A stretch of 32,105 nucleotides of DNA from Synergistaceae bacterium (GTDB taxonomy: Bacteria; Synergistota; Synergistia; Synergistales; Synergistaceae), in the NCBI GenBank assembly GCA_031269915.1, contig JAISYN010000217.1:1-32105 (forward strand), given 5' to 3'. This document shows, piece by piece, positions 26,574-32,105 of this stretch (positions are counted from its first letter, which is position 1; every line of letters starts with the position of its first letter). A program made the position numbers and the translations under genes. Below the pieces are notes generated by a model. That model did no database searches, was not told the DNA's origin, and saw only the letters and a program-made list of their open reading frames with translations.

Positions 26574-26994
26574 ATCGAAAGGCTTTACAATGATAGAGAC
26601 ACTTTTGGCGGTATTGATACTGGGGCTCGTCGTAACGGCTTCATTAAAGCTGGTGGCGCTATCTCAAAGGGGATTGGCGCAGGTTCGGGAGAAGGAGACG
26701 ATGCTGCGCGACGCGTCCGCGCTTCAAATACGCGCCGCGCTTGACCCGCTCGATATATTCGGCGCAAGCGGGGACGTAAGCTGGCGTGTATACGAAAAGA
26801 CGTCTCCCCTGTTCTCCGATGAGAATATAGATATAGAATCTCTCGGATTTGGAAACAGCGCGGCGGATTCTTCCGGGTCCTCAAAGTATGAGACCAAAAG
26901 ATGGCGGGAGATTGAAGTCACAAAAAACGAAAAATCCGTCGTCTTTTTTCTGCCGCTGGCCGCGGAAAATGTTTCATCAGGTGATAAAATGTGA
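26560..26994 (+). CDS. gspI: type II secretion pseudopilin, GspI-like
   Basis: RSNRSKG|FTMIETLLAVLILGLVVTASLKLVALSQRGL, prepilin motif with Glu5; short pseudopilin. Confidence 0.65.
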   Translation: MRSNRSKGFTMIETLLAVLILGLVVTASLKLVALSQRGLAQVREKETMLRDASALQIRAALDPLDIFGASGDVSWRVYEKTSPLFSDENIDIESLGFGNSAADSSGSSKYETKRWREIEVTKNEKSVVFFLPLAAENVSSGDKM

Positions 26995-27063
26995 TCGGTG
27001 GGTATATATTGAACGAGCGTTCGTTTTTTTGAAATTATTCGTCTCCGCGGGAGAGTGGAATAT

Positions 27064-29133
27064 ATGACTCGAAGGTTGTTGTATCTGTTTATTTTGCTGT
27101 TTTTAATATACGCGGCAATGGGGGAGGAGGCCGCTTTCTCGGCCGAAACCCCGAATCAGGCGGATACCGAACAAGCCGAGCGTGATCTGGTGACGGCCGC
27201 CCGTTCCATGAGATCTTCGGGAAGTGTGCAGTTCAATTTCCGTGATCTCGACGTCATCCAGTTCATCCGTTTCATGTCGGAGCTGCTCGGCGAAAATATC
27301 ATCGTCAGTCCCGGCGTGGGAGGAAGCGTTTCCGTGGTCTCCCCCAAACCGATATCAGTCTCCGAATCGCGCCTCGTGATGCTGTCCGCCCTGGAAATGA
27401 ACGGGCTTTCATTGCAGAACATGGGAAGTTACTCTAAGGTGGTTCCCGGCAACGCGGGACCGTCGACGAACAACGAGGTGGTAACAGGGCGGGCGTCCTT
27501 CGAGCCGGGAGAGCAGCTTGTCGTTCAGATAACGCCGCTGCAATACGTAAAGGCCGGATATGTGATAGACCCGATCAAACTTGGCGTGCCCGGAGTGAAC
27601 ATGGTTCCGATTTCCGGCGGTTCATCGGTGCTTCTGACCGGCCGCGCGGTTCTGCTCAAACGCGCCGTCGGCATAATAAAAGCGCTCGACGTTCCCGACA
27701 GTATCCGCGCCGTAAAAGTCGTTCAGTTGGATAACGCCTCCGCGAGGGTCATAGAGGGACATCTCAACGCTCTCGCTAAAGAGGCCACGTCCAGACTCGC
27801 CTCCTTGATAGCGATAGGCGACGAGCGCAGTGGAAAGGTAATTCTGGTAGGAACTAAAAATTCACTGGAAGAGGCCGAAAAATTGCTTAGCGAACTCGAT
27901 GTTCCGGCCACGTCGTCCAATTTTCACGTATATAGGCTTCAGAATGCGGACGCGTCTTCCGTCGCCGAACAGTTGGGGCAAATCCTGGCCGCTGCGGCGC
28001 GTCTGCAGTTGCCTCGCGGAGGCGGGGCGCAGCAGCAGGGCGGGCAGGCGGCGCAGCCGATGGCCGCTAGCGTGGTTCCCGACGTGCCGACGAACAGCCT
28101 CGTCCTGACGGCGACTCAGGAGCAGTATGCGGCAATAAAGGGTATAATAGAGGAACTTGATATCCAGCCCAAACAGGTATTGCTGCGCGGTCTGATAGCC
28201 GAGATAAATCTTACCAAGCTCAACAGCGCCGGCATCGACTGGTCGGCGTGGGGCGGGGACGCGAGCAATAACCTGCTCGTAGGGGGCAGCGCGCAGTTGG
28301 GCTCCGGCGGGCTGCCCGCTCAATTTATGGAGTGGTTCACTGAAATGACGCGCACCGAGGAGGTACACTACGACTCGCACGGTAACGCCGTCACTACGAC
28401 CAATATACAGGGAATGGGGCTCATTTACGCGTATATAAAGATGCTCAACCAGTACAACGCCATCAATGTACTTTCGATGCCGCGCCTCATGTGCACCGAC
28501 AACATGGCGAGCGCTCTTCAGGTCGGGCAGGTGATCCCTCAGCTCAAGGGTTCTCTCTCGGACGTCACGAATCCTGCCGCGATGCAGAACAGTTACGAAT
28601 ACAAAGATACCGGCCTCATCCTGAAGGTCACCCCTCATATAAGGAGCGGCAACCTGGTAGCCCTGGACATAGAGCAGACGATAGAGGACGTCCTGAGCAC
28701 GCCCGGCGTGACCACTCCCGTGACCTCCAAACGTCTCATAAAAACGAACGTCATGGTGGCTAACAACGAGACCATAATACTCGGCGGCCTGATACGTGAA
28801 GTCGAGCGCACGCTCAAAAATCGCGTTCCGGGGATATCGTATATCCCCATCATCGGGAACATTTTCACGTCGAACGAGCGCCAGCGCGAGAAGGTAGACC
28901 TCATGGTCTTTCTCACCCCGCGCATAATAGAGACTCCCTCGCAGGCCACTGAAGCCACCATTGAGGTCACTACGGGCGGCGACGGGCTGAGCCCCGGAGA
29001 ACGCGAGACCATCATGAGATATTACGACGAGTTCACGAAATCGACGTCAAAAGAGAGCGTCTCCCACGATATAATGCGCCTGCGGAAGGAAATCCTGATG
29101 GACGCGGTCAGCGCCGACAACGCCGGACGGTAG
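27064..29133 (+). CDS. gspD: type II secretion secretin GspD
   Basis: Signal peptide; N0/N1-N3 repeats (VKVVQLDNASARVIEGHL; VYRLQNADASSVAEQL); secretin core NVLSMPRLMCTDNMASALQVGQVIPQ and RVPGISYIPIIGNIFTSNERQREKVDLMVFLTPRII. ATG 27064 preferred over GTG 27055. Confidence 0.96.
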   Translation: MTRRLLYLFILLFLIYAAMGEEAAFSAETPNQADTEQAERDLVTAARSMRSSGSVQFNFRDLDVIQFIRFMSELLGENIIVSPGVGGSVSVVSPKPISVSESRLVMLSALEMNGLSLQNMGSYSKVVPGNAGPSTNNEVVTGRASFEPGEQLVVQITPLQYVKAGYVIDPIKLGVPGVNMVPISGGSSVLLTGRAVLLKRAVGIIKALDVPDSIRAVKVVQLDNASARVIEGHLNALAKEATSRLASLIAIGDERSGKVILVGTKNSLEEAEKLLSELDVPATSSNFHVYRLQNADASSVAEQLGQILAAAARLQLPRGGGAQQQGGQAAQPMAASVVPDVPTNSLVLTATQEQYAAIKGIIEELDIQPKQVLLRGLIAEINLTKLNSAGIDWSAWGGDASNNLLVGGSAQLGSGGLPAQFMEWFTEMTRTEEVHYDSHGNAVTTTNIQGMGLIYAYIKMLNQYNAINVLSMPRLMCTDNMASALQVGQVIPQLKGSLSDVTNPAAMQNSYEYKDTGLILKVTPHIRSGNLVALDIEQTIEDVLSTPGVTTPVTSKRLIKTNVMVANNETIILGGLIREVERTLKNRVPGISYIPIIGNIFTSNERQREKVDLMVFLTPRIIETPSQATEATIEVTTGGDGLSPGERETIMRYYDEFTKSTSKESVSHDIMRLRKEILMDAVSADNAGR

Positions 29134-29144
29134 AGCGGGGACGC

Positions 29145-30644
29145 ATGGACGGTTCCGCCGGCGTGACTAAACTGCCTCCGCCGGAGGCGGTTCTCGGTCT
29201 CATACCCAGAGGAGTCAGTATAGACGCGCTTCGGGAAAAAGGCATAGTGCCGATAGGCTCTCAGGACGGAGTATTGGCGGTAGCGGCGTCCGGAATGGCG
29301 TCCATTATAGACGCGCAGATACTCGCAATGAGCGCCGGGTGTGTCGCGAGGCTTGAAATATTGCCGCAGCATCAGATTGCCTCGCTCATTCGCGCGCTGT
29401 ACGACCTTAAAAGCGGCGTGGCGCAAGATACGCTGAACGCGATAGAATCCGTGGACGACCTGTCCGAGCTGGCCCGTCAGGAAGTGCTGAGCGACACTGT
29501 GGACGCTCCGGTCATAAAGCTCGTAAACGGAGTGTTGCTCGAAGCCATAAAGGAGCGCGCCACGGACATCCACCTCGAACCGTTCGAGGACAAGCTGCTC
29601 GTCAGATACAGGATCGACGGAGTCCTGAAAGACCGCTACGAGCTGACGAAAGGGCATCAGTCGCCGGTCACCAGCAGGATCAAAGTAATGGGGCACATGG
29701 ACATAGCGGAACGTTTCCTGCCTCAGGACGGACGCATAGGCATAACCCTCGGCGAACGGGCGGTCGACATAAGGGTCAGCTCCCTGCCGACCCGCCACGG
29801 AGAGCGCATAGTGATGAGGCTGCTCGACAAGGCCCGCGGCCTGCTCTCTCTCGAAGGGCTGGGCATGGCCGCCGAGGAATACGGCAGGCTCGTGCGCCTG
29901 GTACGCGCTCCGCACGGCATGATACTTCTCACAGGGCCGACCGGTTCGGGCAAAAGCACGACCCTCTACGCGATTCTTCAGGCGCTGACGCGCCCCGAGG
30001 TGAATATCATAACCGTCGAGGACCCCATAGAGTACGATGTGCCCGGCATAGGGCAGGTTCAGGTGAACGAAAAGGCGGGCGTGACGTTTTCGAGCGCGCT
30101 GCGCTCCATACTGCGTCAGGATCCCGACATCATAATGATAGGAGAGATGAGGGATTTCGACACCGCTCATATCGGAATACAGTCGTCGCTCACAGGTCAT
30201 CTCGTCCTGTCGACGCTGCATACGAACGATTCCGTAAGCGCCGTGACGCGCCTCGCGGATATGGGGATAGAGCCCTATCTGGTGGCTAATTCGCTTCTTG
30301 GAGTCGTCGCGCAGCGCCTTGTCCGCCGTATCTGTCCCCGGTGCAAAAGATCGTTTCCAGCTTCCAAAGAGATGAATAAAAAATACGGCCTGAAAGAGAT
30401 CTTTCGCGGCGAAGGCTGCGAGCATTGCGCCAATACGGGATATTTGGGCAGGTTTGGACTGTACGAGCAGTTCGACGTGACGCCGGAAATTTCCGAAGCC
30501 ATCTCCTCCGGAGCGTCTCTGCCGTCCTTGAAGACTCTCGCCAGAAAAAACGGAATGAGAACGTTGCTGGAGATTGGAATAGAACGAGTTTCCTCCGGGG
30601 ATACCGCCCCGGAGGAGATGATAAGGGTCGTGGGTGAGGAGTAG
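29145..30644 (+). CDS. gspE: type II secretion ATPase GspE
   Basis: ILLTGPTGSGKSTTLYAILQAL, ITVEDPIEYDVPGIGQVQVNEKAGVTFSSALRSILRQDPDIIMIGEMRD, STLHTNDSVSAVTRL, zinc motif CPRC...CEHC. Confidence 0.97.
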   Translation: MDGSAGVTKLPPPEAVLGLIPRGVSIDALREKGIVPIGSQDGVLAVAASGMASIIDAQILAMSAGCVARLEILPQHQIASLIRALYDLKSGVAQDTLNAIESVDDLSELARQEVLSDTVDAPVIKLVNGVLLEAIKERATDIHLEPFEDKLLVRYRIDGVLKDRYELTKGHQSPVTSRIKVMGHMDIAERFLPQDGRIGITLGERAVDIRVSSLPTRHGERIVMRLLDKARGLLSLEGLGMAAEEYGRLVRLVRAPHGMILLTGPTGSGKSTTLYAILQALTRPEVNIITVEDPIEYDVPGIGQVQVNEKAGVTFSSALRSILRQDPDIIMIGEMRDFDTAHIGIQSSLTGHLVLSTLHTNDSVSAVTRLADMGIEPYLVANSLLGVVAQRLVRRICPRCKRSFPASKEMNKKYGLKEIFRGEGCEHCANTGYLGRFGLYEQFDVTPEISEAISSGASLPSLKTLARKNGMRTLLEIGIERVSSGDTAPEEMIRVVGEE

Positions 30645-31805
30645 ATGCCTTTTTTCAAGGTGACGGCCTACGACGCTAAAGGTATCCGTCATACGGTCGA
30701 GCGCGACGCCGCGGGCGAGGACGATCTGCTGAGGGCCCTCGCGTTAGAGGGTTATGTCCCCATATCCATAGAAACCGGCCATAAAGAAACCTCATCACGC
30801 GCGCGCGCCAAAAAACTGAGTCTCTACAATCAACAGCTTTTCTGCACGATGTTGTCGGCGTTTCTCCAGAGCGGTCTGTCCTTGACCGAAATATTGGGGA
30901 TACTGAGCAAACAAACCCGCGATAAATGGCTGAATTCAGTCTGCGCGTCACTTCGTGATTCGGTCGAGTCGGGCAGGGCTCTCGCGCAGTCGATGAGCAC
31001 AGCGGGCGTGTTTCGCGAGTCTCTGGTAGGAATGGTGGAGGCGGGCGAACGTTCGTCGTCTCTGCCGGAGGTTTTGGACAGGGCGGCGGCGCTCCTGAGC
31101 GGCGATATATCCGTCAGGAGGAAAATTCAAAACGCGCTCACTTATCCTGTCTTGATGATGATAGTAGGTTCTGTGGTAGTGTTTTTTCTGGTAACGTACG
31201 TAGTTCCCCAGATGACCGACATAGTCGTAAAAGCTGGGCAGACGCTTCCTCTGGCTACCAGAACGCTGCTCGCCTTATCGGGCGCCGTCAAATTTTTGTG
31301 GATTCCCGCGCTCTTGACGGCCGTCGCCGTTTATTATCATTTCAGGAGGAGCGGAAAAAGGATAAATATGCCGTTCTTTCGCGAGACGAGGAATCTTCTG
31401 ACAGTATCGCTCGTGTTCTCTCATCTCTCGACGCTGATAAAGGCGGGCATTCCCCTTGTGCAGGCGATAGAGCTGTCCGAGAGCATGGACCCTCAGAAGG
31501 GGAGAATGCGTTTTCTGGCCGAGGAAGTCAGAAAGGGCTATCGCTTCTCGCAGAGCCTCGAACGCCAGGGCTCGTACTCGGAGGACGTAATCGCGATAGT
31601 GCGTATAGGCGAAGCCGGAGGCAATCTGCCCGGGTGTCTCGACAGAATAGCCGGCAACGCGTGGAATTTCGCGCAGGACTCTATGCAGAAGTGGGCCACG
31701 CTTGCCGAACCGTTAATTATAATTGTTCTCGGAGCTATAGTCGGTTTTGTAGTGCTCGCGGTTCTGTTGCCGATATTCAGCCTGGCAGATCTGGCCCAGT
31801 TGTAA
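30645..31805 (+). CDS. gspF: type II secretion inner-membrane platform GspF
   Basis: FKVTAYDAKGIRHTVERDA; two T2SSF domains (FLQSGLSLTEILGILSKQ; LIKAGIPLVQAIELSESM); GEAGGNLPGCLDRIA. Confidence 0.96.
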   Translation: MPFFKVTAYDAKGIRHTVERDAAGEDDLLRALALEGYVPISIETGHKETSSRARAKKLSLYNQQLFCTMLSAFLQSGLSLTEILGILSKQTRDKWLNSVCASLRDSVESGRALAQSMSTAGVFRESLVGMVEAGERSSSLPEVLDRAAALLSGDISVRRKIQNALTYPVLMMIVGSVVVFFLVTYVVPQMTDIVVKAGQTLPLATRTLLALSGAVKFLWIPALLTAVAVYYHFRRSGKRINMPFFRETRNLLTVSLVFSHLSTLIKAGIPLVQAIELSESMDPQKGRMRFLAEEVRKGYRFSQSLERQGSYSEDVIAIVRIGEAGGNLPGCLDRIAGNAWNFAQDSMQKWATLAEPLIIIVLGAIVGFVVLAVLLPIFSLADLAQL

Positions 31806-31815
31806 GCGAGCTGTT

Positions 31816-32105
31816 TTATTCGCCCAGATACGCGGCTTTCACCGCGGGATCTTCGATCAGTTCGGAACTGAGGCCGGTTTTTATGATCTGGCCTGCTTGC
31901 ATAATGTAACCTCTGTCGCTTATTTCGAGCGCTCTGTATGCGTTTTGTTCGACCATCAACACCGTTACGCCTTCGGAGCGGATTTTTACAATGGTCTCGA
32001 AAAGGCTCGTCACTATAATCGGAGCGAGCCCCAGGGACGGTTCGTCCAGCAGCAAAATCGAAGGGCGGCTCATCAGGGCGCGGGAGATGGCGAGCATCTG
32101 CTGCT
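31816..32105 (-). CDS. livF: branched-chain amino-acid ABC transporter ATP-binding protein LivF, C-terminal part (truncated by window end)
   Basis: QQMLAISRALMSRPSILLLDEPSLGLAPIIVTSLFETIVKIRSEGVTVLMVEQNAYRALEISDRGYIMQAGQI...VKAAYLGE. Confidence 0.92.
   Translation of the reverse strand, partial: QQMLAISRALMSRPSILLLDEPSLGLAPIIVTSLFETIVKIRSEGVTVLMVEQNAYRALEISDRGYIMQAGQIIKTGLSSELIEDPAVKAAYLGE

Noticed and set aside
29022-30692. 556-codon ORF on the minus strand opposite gspE
   Set aside because: Translation is Arg/His/Tyr-rich with no recognisable domain. It mirrors gspE codon structure; gspE on + is unambiguous.
31789-31829. ATCTGG...CCAGAT inverted repeat spanning the gspF/livF convergent junction
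   Set aside because: Only a 6-bp stem with a ~29-nt loop; too weak to call a terminator.
1-32105. CRISPR arrays, transposases/IS, integrases, tRNA or rRNA genes
   Set aside because: None recognised. By-eye scanning could miss a tRNA, so tRNAscan-SE/Infernal would be decisive.

Overview
This 32.1-kb window is almost fully coding. It looks like a chromosomal segment of a Synergistota-type (diderm) bacterium; that assignment is an inference from the Synerg-CTERM-like tail, the gene content and the heavy use of ATA codons. In order it contains: the 3' end of a surface protein with a Synerg-CTERM-like sorting tail; clpB (-); a cold-shock gene; a LonB-like (COG1067-type) protease; an endonuclease III-like gene; a DUF362/ferredoxin protein; secA; an exported DUF3857/transglutaminase-like protein that appears to lack the catalytic Cys; argS; an ftsB/divIC-like gene; an rpsF-ssb-rpsR-DUF2232-rplI-dnaB block; a ParB/Noc-family protein; a Wzy_C (O-antigen ligase/O-oligosaccharyltransferase-like) membrane protein; a divergent type II secretion system operon in the order J-K-L-M-N-C-I-D-E-F; and the 3' end of livF (-). 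Most genes are ordinary. The points most worth checking are: (1) the ParB-family protein carries Noc-type specificity residues and a putative N-terminal amphipathic helix; (2) a Wzy_C enzyme is fused to the front of a T2SS operon that lacks gspG/gspH/gspO here, in a genome that uses a Cys-containing C-terminal sorting tail; (3) two intrinsic-terminator hairpins lie between the cold-shock gene and lonB, leaving almost no room for a lonB promoter; (4) the DUF3857 protein looks like a pseudoenzyme. No RNA genes, CRISPR arrays or mobile elements were recognised. All homology calls come from reading motifs by eye; no database search was run.
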